Shown here one piece after another: positions 39,152 through 51,977 of a stretch of DNA of 64,000 bases (its first letter is position 1; the number at the start of each line of letters is the position of its first letter). Position numbers and translations under genes: made by a program. The stretch lies in assembly GCA_949710005.1 (NCBI GenBank), contig OX453272.1, forward strand, positions 1,085,696-1,149,695, given 5' to 3'. The stretch is from Ricordea florida (lineage: Eukaryota; Cnidaria; Anthozoa; Corallimorpharia; Ricordeidae). The notes beneath the pieces were generated by a model, which saw nothing but the letters and a program-made list of their open reading frames with translations, made no database searches and was not told the DNA's origin.

Positions 39152-39376
39152 ATGATGGAGTTAACGCATAGAGCTATCTGTGTCACTTTTATATCTGTTC
39201 TTTTAGCAGCGTCGCTCGCGTTTGAAAATAGTGGAGAAGTAGAAGACACCGGACAACAGTTAACCGCGCGCAACTTCGTGTCACCGTCACAGACGCGCTC
39301 CAAATCATTCAAACGATGCCTCTGTGGAGTAAGCTCGTTCAAGTGCTGTCGTAAAGAAAGAACACTCGACCAAATG
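39152..39376 (+). CDS. first coding exon of a secreted Cys-rich peptide
   Basis: Two adjacent ATGs start a protein with a signal peptide (ICVTFISVLLAASLA), an acidic pro-segment (ENSGEVEDTGQQ) and a Cys-rich basic stretch (KRCLCGVSSFKCCRKER). A consensus donor ATG|GTAAG ends the exon at about 39375; the frame beyond it (to 39412) is probably intron. A TATA box lies at a plausible distance. A possible next exon follows TTTTGTGCAG at about 40287, where Cys-rich coding occurs in one frame, but the phase does not fit cleanly. Likely an antimicrobial, neuropeptide-like or venom-type precursor; family not recognised. Confidence 0.5.
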
Positions 39377-40903
39377 GTAAGAAAGTTTCAGTTAACGAAA
39401 TCACGTTTTTAGGCCAAAGTAGGCTCAATTCTAATGCAAGAGAATCATAATAGCGGTTATGATATTTTCGTGCCTTTCCTTCCCTTATACCCGGCCTCAG
39501 AGAGTCATTAGCGTCAGTAACGCTTCCTCTTCTCTTCAAAAAACAAGTGTTTTCTAGCGCTTCAGGATATCATATACTTTTTCCCTACTTTGGCAAGACC
39601 TTACTTCTCTATCATTTGAAGAGTATAGAATGATACTAAGAACATATAGCAGCTACAAAGATAAGCATAAAAGCATGCAGTACATTGCCATTAGACTAGG
39701 GCTTCATGAACTTTATACTATGCAGTTCACAATACCATGGTTTATCTCAAATTATTTCATGATCAAAGTTCATATTACTTGTTTCGATGTTTTTTCAGTA
39801 AACAGATCGTGTCTATGTAATTAATAACTCTGGTATGCGTTTCTTAAGAAAATGTTCGATATCTTTTCGGGTTCGAAAAGACAATCCCAAACAAAGTATG
39901 AAACACTCACTACATAAAACCTGCTCTTTTTAACATGTCTTTTCTTGAGGCCGAGAAAACTCAACTTCGCTGGCATAACTTGACAGGCAAAAATGTCTTC
40001 GTTATCAGAATACAATGTCAATTATTTCGTCCCCCAACATTTCGGGACTTTCGAGAATTACACGACTGTACTCGTTTACTCAGGTCAGAAAATCTCCGTC
40101 AAGGCCCCCCTGGGTTCTTTTTGTTGCCGTTCTGCGAGAAAACAGCCACTTGTTCCTTTTATGTTATTCTAACTGGGAATCACCATGACATATAAGCTGC
40201 AGCCCAAGGGAAAATGTACTTCTTCCACGGCCTTAAGTTGTGTCGACCCTTTGTGAAGACACCCCTAATAAGAAAAGGTTTTGTGCAGGTTTTTGCGGTT
40301 TCCGCCGCTGCCGTTCTTACCAGCTAGCTTGTGGTTTTGCTTATGCCTGTCTTAGCTCTAACGCATCAACAGCAATTCAAGTTGATCCTTACAAGCGCAA
40401 TAAGACTATACAAATTAATATGGAGTGGATATACGGTTCGAAACCATTGTTAAGTTCAGCTGTTGTTTGTGCTTCTAAAGTTCACGACTCGAAGCTAAAT
40501 TGCGCCAACGGAAAAGAATGCAAAGACAAACATCCATCGTTGTACCGTCCTCCAGGCAAAACACTGCATGTTATGAGAGCTTCAAAAACTCATTAATAAT
40601 TAATTAGGTTTTTGTCCAATGAAATTAGGGAAATCAGTCACGTGCAGGAACCTTTATATGTGGTACAGCTCATCATTCTTAAAGCCCGGGGAGGGATTTG
40701 AATTCGGTGACAGGGAAATATGGGGTATACAAAGCAAATGCAAACAGATGCAAATTAGGATAAGAACTTTATATAAAGAATACTAATGAACATGAAGTTT
40801 TATATAAAACTTTATCCTAATTTCCATATCAAAATTAAAGATGCAAAACAACCAACATTCACTCTGTTTAATAACATGATGAAAGTTAACCTTAATTTTA
40901 GGC
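39377..40903. other. probable intron and downstream sequence, no firm exon
   Basis: Contains the acceptor-like TTTTGTGCAG near 40286 and a Cys-rich frame (FCGFRRCRSYQLACGFAYAC) after it. Otherwise nothing recognised. Confidence 0.35.
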
Positions 40904-41243
40904 TCACATATTGAAAGTACAATTATTGAATACACAACCTGACATCACTGGCATTGCATTTTGCCCAGCAGTGACTGGATTAACACTAGGTGTATCAACA
41001 CTAGCTAGAATTTCATCGGATAAATCAAAATTAAACAGTTCTTCAACATTCATATGATTATCACTAGGTAAGTTAATACTACCAAGAATTTCATCAGATA
41101 CATCAAAATCAAATGACTCTTTGACATTCAAAGCTTCCTTGTTAAGGTTTGGAGGACCCAACAAATTGCTTACTTTTTTTTCCTGCTCTTCACTTTTTTG
41201 CTCATAATTAAATAATGCGTTGGACCTATGTCCCGTACGCTCT
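40904..41243 (-). pseudogene. C-terminal exon of a Crypton-type tyrosine recombinase-like protein
   Basis: Reading from an acceptor-like CAG at 41244, the frame gives a stretch with RTGHRSNALFNYEQ, matching the H-x-x-R plus Tyr end of tyrosine recombinases in the DUF3504/Crypton group (from memory). It continues with VSNLLGPP, two imperfect repeats of the form FxFDxSDEIL, and ends GCVFNNCTFNM. The N-terminal catalytic half is not visible. It is a tail of a Crypton or a domesticated relative. Confidence 0.5.
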
Positions 41244-41462
41244 CTGATTAAGCAACTTTCACATAAGTTTTAAACGAGGCAAGATTAGCAATTCAAATCA
41301 TGCAGTCTTTACTGAAAAAATTGAAAAGATCATTATTTTAGCTTATCCCAAATAACAATACCCATTGAAACTAAAATAGAGATAAAAACCCGTGTGCATT
41401 TCAGGAAAACAAACAAAAAAGTGTGAAATGAACAGAGACTCCACAAATAAGTTTTTGAAGCC

Positions 41463-41562
41463 GTTCAATAAACTCGCAGATCGTGTTTTATCAGCTCTAA
41501 AAGCCCTCGGCTTCGCCTCGGGCTTTTAAATCTGATAAAACACTCCTGCTTGTTTATTAAAC
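41463..41562. repeat. foldback hairpin element
   Basis: GTTCAATAAAC...GTGTTTTATCAG...AAAAGCCC, a short loop rich in CTCGGCTTCGCCTC, then the inverse ending GTTTATTAAAC. Near-perfect palindrome of 100 bp. Confidence 0.75.
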
Positions 41563-44230
41563 AGTACATAAAACGTAAATCTTCCTCAAAATTGGTTGCG
41601 GAAATCCGTAATCCCACCCCCCACAGATGCGTTTTTTTTTCTTTTTAAAAGGCCTCCAAATTGCCAAATCAAACTAACCAATAGCTGTGTCGGGGAAATG
41701 TTCTCGCTCTTGTATTTACCGTTTAAAGAACTGAATTTGTAGTTTCATTTATATAGAACTGCGTGTGAAAAGAACAAGTAGAATGCTCTTTTTCTAATTG
41801 AGAGCAGAATATTTTCAATGCTTAACAGCGTTTCCATAGCAACCAATCATAATTTACCAGCTCGACAATTTTTTTTGTTTATCACAATACAATATCTTTG
41901 GTTGAGAAAATCCTTATTACAATTTTTAATGGACTGCTAATTGAAAAGTGCGTGCAGCTGTTAATTTTAAAGGTGAAATGTAAAGCAGAAAAAAAGAGTT
42001 CTTTCACCTACAAACTTACAATATTCTCCGGCTTGAACTAAAAGGGAGAAAATTGATCCCACGTGTCTTGGCAAATGACGGTGTCTGCCTGATTGTGTGA
42101 CCGTGTAAGTGTCGAAAACTATCATGGGTTAAAGGTAAAGGGTGATGAAACCGCTTTAACCTCGCTGAAAGACGAATTAACGAACAATACACCGTTTCAA
42201 CAACACGAGGTAACACTGTTTGAATTTCAATTAAGAACTACTGGTTCTCACATCATTTGAGATGGGTTTAAGTCCCGAATAAAATGAGAGAAGAGTCGAA
42301 AAGGCATAATATGTTTACGAGAAATTGCCAACTGCTCTTAACTAATTTCACCGAACAGAGTTTCTAATCTACCAAAAAGAACAAAACAGAAATACATTAA
42401 GAGAGCGTAAATTTACACTCGAACTGAAAAGCAAGCATATAGCTTAGAGCGATGCAGTTAATTGAAAGAGCAGGTTGATTGTTCTGCAGAACAGCTAGAA
42501 GTAAATCACTCTTGTGAAGTAATGAAGAAGTTATTTTTTCCGAACTAGTAATCTAGTAATAGGGTGGGCTCTTGCTGGGAGACCTCAGATTTGCCTTTCT
42601 CGAGTTTGCCTGTGTAAATCATTCTACTCTGGTAAAATAAAACCTTAATTTTCAATAAGACAACTTTTTTTTAAATTTTTGTTTAATTTTGTTGCCGTGG
42701 TTGTTGTACGTTCAACGGGTAATTGTCATCGTCTAAGCAACTCTCCCCACCATCTCAACATTTAAGGATAGAAATTGTTTCTTTGACATTTTACTGAAAG
42801 TTAAAATTTTGTCCGACGTAAAGAAAACGGCATTAAAGTTCATTTTGATTTGAACACAAATAAATATACAAATGAGAACTAAAAATACACGAGTAACTGA
42901 TTGCATTAATTTCCCGAAGACTTATTCAAGAAGTAAAAATGTTATGGCAAAATTTTCCATTTAAAAGGCAGTATTATGAAAAAATAAATTGATTACAGGA
43001 TTTTGAATGTGTCACGTCATGAACTCGAGTATCGTCAAAATCTACGCTGAACGTTGTTTCTGGACGTCTATTTTTAGGGCCAAATCGGATTTAGATTAAT
43101 TGTGTATAAGTTACTGCGATTCAAATGTCCAATTTATTTTGACAGAGAACATGGCACTCTGCATTTGCTGGCTAAGATCGCGTTATGTAATAACAATCCT
43201 TGCCAAGATGTTAAACTCCACGAGTCTTGTGATTGGTTGTCTTGATTTTCCGCTGGTCAATAAATGTCTGGTTTGGTCAAGTTGTTCGGTATTGACCTCG
43301 TTCTTATTTGTGTTTCCGCTCCATCATTCCCATGGATACTCATCATTATTCAATTTTGTCTTGTCCCCCAGAAAGCAAAAGAACAATCGTTTGTGCATGA
43401 GAGCAGAAAAACGTGTCGGCCCTAATGGCCAATGGGTTTATATATACGTCCTTTCTTGTAGGGGAAATATACAACAGTAATTCCCGTTATGCCGTTTATC
43501 TGTTCAAGTAAAAATAGTCCGTGTGAGAAGAACAAAGGTGCTACACGAGCAGCAGAAGAGTGAATCACTAATGCGCTCAATTCATTTGAGGTCTTCTGTC
43601 ATCTTTTTAACATGAAGACTAAGAGTTCAACTTTTCAACGAATCAATAGACAACTCACAGAAAGCGAGAACGAGTAGTCGAATCGTGTTAGCAGAAACTA
43701 ACATACTACTGTCGATGCTATAGCAATATTCACTGATTTTTCAACTTATTGAGTGCACTGTAGTCTTCCAAGCGCGGATATTTTTGCTTCTCGCAACCGG
43801 GTTGTCAAAGAATAGATACTAAGTTAGCCAATCAGATTGCGGGCTGTCTGAAAGCAAAATGACACCTCTTTGTTTCAAGCAAAAAACATAAGAGAAAAAT
43901 CTCGTCAAAACTTCAATTGATTGAACCTTTTCAAGTTCGTTCCACTTGGAACAACCAGTAATCCTTCAAATACTTGTTTTCCTTACATCTGTACAGCTCC
44001 TGATACAATTTTTGCGAGTAACTAAGTTGCCCAATTCGACATTATTCTTCGGATAACTTGAAAAGCAGTTTGTCTATGACAATGTACTCCACACAGCACA
44101 TTCCTAACATTCGCTGTGACGGCGGTACAGCTTTAATTATTAATTCGTTTGGTAAAACCATTACTGTTTCAAGTTCCCACCGACGCAGCACCAGTTTCTT
44201 TACGACGCAACTCCGTCAAGTTTACTTCTA
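41563..44230. other. intergenic, no convincing gene
   Basis: Short frames only. Near 44163-44202 is a solo copy of the Penelope tail sequence CCCACCGACGCAGCACC. Confidence 0.4.
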
Positions 44231-44474
44231 CAGGGGCGTAGCTAGAGGGGGGTTAGGTACTAGGGTGCCCCTCACCCACCCTCTTTCTGAAATATTTGTT
44301 TTATGACCCTTGAATTCAGATGGCAAATGCGAACAATCAACATGCAATAAATCTTTAAATCCAGTGCTCGATCATTACGTACTCCATTTGCAGGACCGAA
44401 CATCTGCAGTAGACCATGTTCTTGTTCGTTACTTGTAACCCCCCCCCCCTTGAAAAATCCTAGCAACGCCCCTG
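44231..44474. mobile_element. hAT-like MITE
   Basis: Ends CAGGGGCGTAGCTAG and CTAGCAACGCCCCTG are inverted repeats of the hAT type. TTCTA is found on both sides, shorter than the usual 8-bp duplication, so target evidence is partial. No coding capacity. Confidence 0.7.
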
Positions 44475-45467
44475 TTCTAGCCTATGACGTCAGCTGTGTT
44501 TCTGTCCTCTAATAAATCATGGATAAACGACTAATCACAGCGAGCGTGGTATTTAACTCGTTGCTTTAAAAATCCAGACAAGGTAGTCACATGATTTACG
44601 TCATGTACCTTTCATAATTTCTTCATATCTATTCCTTCTCAGAAACAACTTCGCTCTATAGACCAACAAATGAACACCGCACGTAACAACGGAGATTATT
44701 CGTCACAAGGAAAGGAAGAATTTTTGAGGGGAATCTTCCAGAACAGGATCCCATATTCCAGAGAGGAATAACAAATAAAAAATGCATATTTGCAAATTGA
44801 TTTGTCTTGAATGGATAGAATTAAAAATGCTCTTACATATTTGGACCAAGATTTGCATTTCAAGAGTTGTAAGAACTTAGCATGTTTCGTAACTTTCAAT
44901 TTACCTCTCCATGGAGATATGGTGCGGAAAGAGGCGTACTGTTACTGCAGCGTTATTCAAATTGTAAGCATATTCATTAAAATTTGAAAAAGATAAATCC
45001 GTTATTTATCATTATTATTACGAACAGAAATACGACGGTCTCAGAGGAAGTGGGAGAAAGATCTTGGCAAGTCGTTTCCACTCAAAAGTTGAAAAAACTC
45101 TTCTGTTGAGAAAAAGAGGGGCGAATTTCGCATGTTTATCTTGACATAACAAAGTTAAAGGTATAAACAACTCGTTAGATCAATAAAATTTATTACTACT
45201 GTAATTTAGTTATTGTCGCATTTTTTAGGATCGAGAAAACTTCGTTGACAACCAGTAATGCTGTGTAGAGTTCAAATTTACTCGCACGTGAAGGCGGTCA
45301 ACAATACATTGAACCGTTTCGCCAGTAGTGTACCTATGTGGCGTTACCAATAAAATCCGCATTGTAAGTTTCAATGTAACTTCAATGCTGCAAGTTAACC
45401 TTCCTGGAAAGCTTAACAGTATAATAATCGTCAGCTGTTGTCTCGGATTTGAACATTTTAAGCAATT

Positions 45468-45664
45468 TCGTCTCCGCAGGTCGTGGGAGTAGATTAATGA
45501 GAAGCCTTTTTTGTTGTGTATTACTGCTTATTTCGTCTCAGTAGGTCGTGGGAGTAGATTAGTGAGAAGCCTTTTTTGTTGTGTATCACTGCTTATTTCG
45601 TCTCAGTAGGTCGTAGGAGTAAGGATAAGTGAGAAGCCATTTTTGTTGTGTATTACTGCTTATC
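45468..45664. repeat. 65-bp tandem repeat, three copies
   Basis: Units contain TTCGTCTC, AGGTCGTGGGAGTA and GAGAAGCC(T/A)TTTTTGTTGTG. The repeat abuts the 3' end of COPB2 and probably lies in its 3' UTR or just beyond. Confidence 0.8.
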
Positions 45665-45686
45665 CACGAAAAACTCAGATCGCCCG

Positions 45687-48600
45687 TCAGTCATCCAGAA
45701 GGTCGTCATCGTCATCGTGCAGTAGATCATCATCGTCGAGATTTATATCAACCTGAAAAGAGGCAGAGTTGTCAGAATATGAGCCATTCACTTATAAATA
45801 ATCCATAAAAAAACGTCAGACTCAATCGATGTATTTCATCACAAAAACAAGCACCCCAATACCACGTTAAAGATTATCCACTGAGCGTGGTGTTTTCAAA
45901 TTTATTGTAATTGCTTGATACGTGATGAAGCACTGTATCTCGTGTTTGGTACTTGATGTAAAAGGGACCAGTTCAACGGAATGCCTGTCAACTATCCTAC
46001 ATCTGTTTGGACAGTTTGACGATTTGCACTAGCATTATGTGTAAGACAAAAATAGCCACGCAATTAGTAAAGGCAATCATAAGGTTTCGAGTTCAATTTG
46101 GAATTAATTTTCACGAGTGAGTTTTTCAAAAAGCTGAAATTGCATCCAGTGATACAGAATGAATGAATTTATAATTTAAAAGGCGCAATTTCTATATATC
46201 TATATATATCTATATATATATAGATATATATAGATATATATATATATATATATATATATAAGCGTTTCTGAGAAAACGTACCTATAAAAATTTCACCTGA
46301 CATAAAAAATCAAAGCGTTTTAAGCCTTAGCATTTCAGCCCAATTACCTTAATCAGACATAAACCAAAGCCTATTAGGCCCCCTATTCCCCCACATCCCT
46401 GTCCTCCCCCCTTACTGCTTTCCTGTCATATCCCCTGCCGACCCCACCCCACCCCCCCCCCCCCCCTCTGTGGTATGACTAACTCTCTTTAGGCTTTACA
46501 TGCAAAATAAAGTACCTTACACAAACTCTGATTACACACTGAAACAACTGAGATGAGAAATCTAATAAAACAACAGAGATTTTTAGCCTTAAAACCTAAA
46601 TTCCCTAACCCTACCCCCGACAAAACAATAGCACTAGTCCGATAAGGACAATATGGCAAGGTAGAACGCGATATGATGAATTCGTTGGCACCTTCTTTGA
46701 AAAACACCTAGATATATATATATATAAATATATATATATATAGATATATATAGATATATATAGATATATACGTATATACGTATATACGTATATACGTATA
46801 TACGTATGTATGTATGTATGTATGTATGTATGTATGTATGTATGTATGTATGTATATATGTTATAAGAAAATTTGAACCATGGAAAAAATCGAACTACAA
46901 CATATATATCAAATGCGCTATGACAAACCCACTACGGAAGACACACAAAATTACATTTACAAGGGCCAAACGGGAACTACGTCGCCAACTCTTCGCGAAC
47001 AGTGTGTGTCTTCTTTAACGTCCCACGAAGTTATTACGAACAAGGACTGTAAGACGGGACCTATGGTTTATCGCCCTTATCCGAGAAGACTAAAAAGTCT
47101 AAGACCCTGAGTGATGGTTCAAACCAACGACCTCGCACACGATAGTCCCGTGCCTTACCAACCGAGCTAACCGGTGGACGGCTTTTGGTGTATACTCACA
47201 GAACATTTTGTGTAACCTCAAACACTTACGTCGTCATCGTCATCGTCGTCGTCTTGTCCTCCAAAGTCGAAGTCATCCAGATCGTCTTCGTCCTGTAACG
47301 CAAGGTACATCAGGATTTTTTTCAACTGTTAATACAAGAACAGAGAGCAGTGCGAATTAAGAGAACGAGAAAAACGAACCCAGCACCACACGCGCCTAAA
47401 AGCACCCTCTCTAACACATTGTGCACAAAGGGAGGGTTTAGGCCTTGTTCAACAAAACCGTTGCCTAAATTGCATTCGAACTGCTCCAAATGAACCTTTC
47501 AATCTTGTTTGCACCGCACAAGTGGTCAATACCTGCTTACTCAAAATGAATAAGTTCCATCGAATCTTTGTCCGGTAATCACTTGATTAGTTACAAACAC
47601 TTCCAATTTGACTTAAACCACGGATGAAATTAGACACCGCTTACATAACCAGTCCTAAATATCTAAATGAGCAGAACGAAACACTGTATACCTTATCTTG
47701 TTTCGGCGGCGGTTTTTCCGGTGCTGTTGCTGCGGGGGCGGCAGATGGCGGAGGTGGTTGTTGCGTCGATGGGAGCGGAGGAGGGGATGGCGACGAGGAG
47801 GGTGGAAACAGTGGCTGTGAAGGTTCAATGGGTTTGGAAGCGGAAGGCTCGCTTATGCTGAGATTCTCAACGGAGGCCTGCAAAAACAAACGTGGTAAGT
47901 AAGCATACAGCCTTGATTAGAGCGGCGATACTTTGCACGAGAGTGGGTGTTTGCTGCATCAAACTGCGCTGCCCGTTTGATTCAAGGTCAAGAATTCAAG
48001 CGAATGGTCTTAACCTTTTCGACTTCCCACTACGTTCCAGCATTCAGGAATGGATTCGTGCTTAATCCGAGATCTGTGGTGATGAGTAGTAATGCTACAA
48101 ATGTCACGCTCCAATTTTCACCGGTTATAGCTTTTGTGAGGCTCCCGAGTTCCTTCCTTTGGCTGTAATAAAGAGGGACGGGTGGAGAAAAATCTGGATT
48201 GACGATACTCTCTAGCCACGAATAGCTTAAGGAACGTGACTGTGCCACCTTCAATTATGCAATGAGGCCAATTGGTAACATGCCACAATAATACTCACAA
48301 CTCTAAACAAAATAGGTCCGCAACACGTACATGTGTGGCTTACGTGACAGGCCTCGACTCACGGGGACAAAAAAATAAATAACTAAATACACACTTCGTG
48401 TAAGCCACACAACAAAGGCGGGAAAATTAATATGGAAAGAGTAAGAGTACGAGTTTGATATGAGTAATGGCGTGATCGATCTAGAGTCTCGCCACTTACC
48501 AATATAGCATCCAGAGTGCCGTTCTCCTTTGCCGTTTTCAGTTCCTCAAACACATCCCGCTCAGAGTTATGCTATGGATACAATTTATAATTAGGTATCT

Positions 48601-51600
48601 GTAAGTAACTTAAACTGTCCCGTGTAACGACCGTCACATGATGCCAAGTACAATACAAGCGTCTTACAAAACAACAAGCGCGCTGCAAGCTGTAAGAACG
48701 AGTTTAAACTGGTTCCATATACATGGTGACATGACGCTGACTGGTTCTCCCTTCGTCACAGCGGATAACGAAGGGATTACGCCTGAAACGCCTGCTTCAA
48801 ATTTATTTTATAGTGGCACAGTATACATATCACCTCGTTTATTTTATAGTGGCACAGTATACATATCACCTCGTTTATTTTATAGTGGCACAGTATACAT
48901 ATCACCTCGTTTATTTTATAGTGGCACAGTATACATATCACCTCGTTTATTTTATAGTGGCACAGTATACATATCACCTCGTTTATTTTATAGTGGCACA
49001 GTATACATATCACCTCGTTTATTTTATAGTGGCACAGTATATATATCACCTCGTTTATTTTATAGTGGCACAGCATACATATCACCTCGTTTATTTTATA
49101 GTGGCACAGTATACAAATCACCTCGTTTATTTTATAGTGGCACAGTATACATATCACCTCGTTTATTTTATAGTGGCACAGTATACATATCACCTCGTTT
49201 ATTTTATAGTGGCACAGTATACATATCACCTCGTTTATTTTATAGTGGCACAGTATACATATCACCTCGTTTATTTTATAGTGGCACAGTATACATATCA
49301 CCTCGTTTCATAACCCCATTTTTGGTGTTTAAATCTCCCACTACACAGCACCGGTTTCCTGATAAAATAACTCCCTTAATCCAGTGAGATTTTCTGCAAA
49401 GGCAACCCCGACTACCGATGGAAAAGCTTACAGATTCGTATTCGTAATAAACTATTGCATTTTATAAAGGCGAACATTTTTCTGACTTACGGGAACGTTC
49501 TTGTACTGTGATGCGGGCTTCAGCAGATGTCTCTCACGCTTTAAAAACTGGGAAAACAAACAGTGACACTTATAAGAGGCATGTCTGGTGCCCTAGCAAC
49601 AGAGTACCCTACGCGAAAGGTTTTGTTATGTTAATTGTAGCGGCTTTAATTCACTTCCAGGACCACGTACAATAGTCCGAAAGGCGACAAGCTTCAGTTT
49701 CTCTCTGCACTGTAAACGCATGGCGAGCGTCGGAGAAGAGCCAATAAGATTGGCTGGTTCCAACCTCAAGTGCAACTCCGGTTTTCTGACTGACAAAGCT
49801 TGGTTTAGCTCATTTTCAGACGAAAAACCTCCGAATACGGAGCCCCTCTACCTTTCCTATTAAAATGACACCACGATTCAAGTGAGGTAAACGAGACATC
49901 TATTTTACGCTTCAAGATTACACGACACAATAAAGAATCCCAGAACACGATCATGACACAGTTAAGGATGGCAAGAAACACCTGCGATTTCTCATCCCCA
50001 GCACTCAATATTTTGAGGTAGGCAGGTCTTACCATGTTCCATTACACTGGTCATTAAATAATAGAACACACCTACACAAACAACACAAGCAATTCAAACA
50101 ATGCAAGTAGCCCTAAAAACGAAAGAGCTGTAGAGATCAAATTAAACTAAGGGATTTAAAGATCTGCATAGTATCACTAACATTTGCCAGACCTCTCGAC
50201 ACTGCGTAAAGAAGCGAACAGCGTGTTTCTACGTCCAACTTATCGCTTTTAATTACAAACGTTTTCTTTACATACTCAGGCGTACCAGGACTAGCGTAAT
50301 CTCAACAATTAAAAGACACAGCTAACTGTACACCAAATCAAAGTCATAGCCACCTTTAGTCTCGACTGAGGCACCCAAGTGTTTTTAAGCTACGGTATTT
50401 TCTTTTATGTACGCACAAATGGAATTGTATCTTAGAGACTTCGCGCATAGAAACAGGGTCCGAAATTAACTTTTTTAGGCAGGCGGCAACTGGCGACTGG
50501 AATTTTTTTTCAGTTGCCATATGGAAAAATGTGGTCGCCAAAAAGCGCGAGAATAAAATTTTTCCTTTGCAGTGAAACACAAGCCACAATTTTTGGTCGC
50601 CAATTTTTCCTTTACGAATCATAACGAAGAGAACGTGTTTGGGGCCGCAATGGCGATTTTTCCGCTAACGAATAAGATTAAATACAAACACGCTGATTAT
50701 TTATACACCTACCACTGAAAAACCACCACGAAATGCCGGCCATATAGCAGTTTCGTGCGTCTGCCAAATGTTTCAAGTCAATTTTATACCTTCTCTTGTC
50801 TCTACGCTTTGGAGAAGAAATGTACACAACTGAACTAGTCGCAGAGCTTTTACTGACATGCGATTGCCGATCAGTTGGAGAAACGTTACCGGCATCAGTG
50901 GCCACTTCAATTGGCGCCGTCCCACAAGATATTTCTGAATTCCAATGGAGAGGGACGAAATGGTTTGGCACATACACCATGAGTTTGGTCGGTTGTCAAG
51001 GCTCCCGCATCTGGACCACAGGAGACACACTGGATCATCATTCATGGGAGGTAAACGAGGCTTAAGAACATTGTGCATTTGAACCTGATATCGAAAAGCC
51101 ACGTTTGGGTACACCGAGTAAATCGGTCGTCTTATCACAGAAGCGAGAGCCATCATGTGTCATTAAAAGCCAACCCCACTTTCTTTCACAGCGTCCACTT
51201 CACTTCCACCACTACCATCGGACGAAAGGGCAACGGAAAATGATAGTAGATCTTCTGGGATTCCAGAGCGTTCCTTGGTTAGTTTAAAAATTTCGTGGGT
51301 TGGGTAGTACTCCGTGTTGAAGTATAGCTCTTCGGCAACAAGAAGACGCAAACTGCCATTACGTAATTGATGTCCGCAAAGGACCAGGGAGGCAGAATTG
51401 TATAAACAGTTCCCGTCTCCGGTTACAGTCAATGCCACGGGCTCAGTTGCCGGCAAAATATTTGAAATCGATGTCACAAGGAATCAAACCAGTGCTGAAA
51501 TCATCTTTAGACCACTTTGACAGATCCACATTTCCACCTTTTGACGCCCAGAGAATATCTAAATCTTCAACTAATTTCTTCGCGGATGTGCCATCTCCAC

Positions 51601-51931
51601 TTTGTAATAAATTACGGAAGGATTTCAGAACATCTTTGGACCCCACATCGCCTGAATAAATATTCATGGCGAAAGAACGCACGTGGCCTCTTGCGCCCGC
51701 AATACTTGTTATTGGTAACCGCTGAAAAAACATGGCGACCAAGCTTCGCACTGATCGTAGCTGTGAAACGTTGTGGTAGATTTACAATAACAGGAAAATC
51801 GGTTTTATACTTCAAAAGCAGCGGAAAAATAAAAAGTAAGTGACCAATTAGCGGGCGGCTTTGAATTTTACTTTAACCGATTTGGCTGAAAATCAAAGTT
51901 ATTGTTTGTATAATTATCGTGGCATGAAATA

Positions 51932-51977
<46 letters not shown>

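Noticed and set aside
47624-47902. Gly-rich plus-strand frame
   Set aside because: Antisense of the Pro/Ser-rich COPB2 exon at 47692-47877.
48803-49307. CRISPR-like regular repeats
   Set aside because: Units are directly adjacent with no unique spacers, in an animal intron; this is a minisatellite.
51105-51287. Short plus-strand frames in the OTU element
   Set aside because: Antisense of the OTU-like reading on the minus strand.
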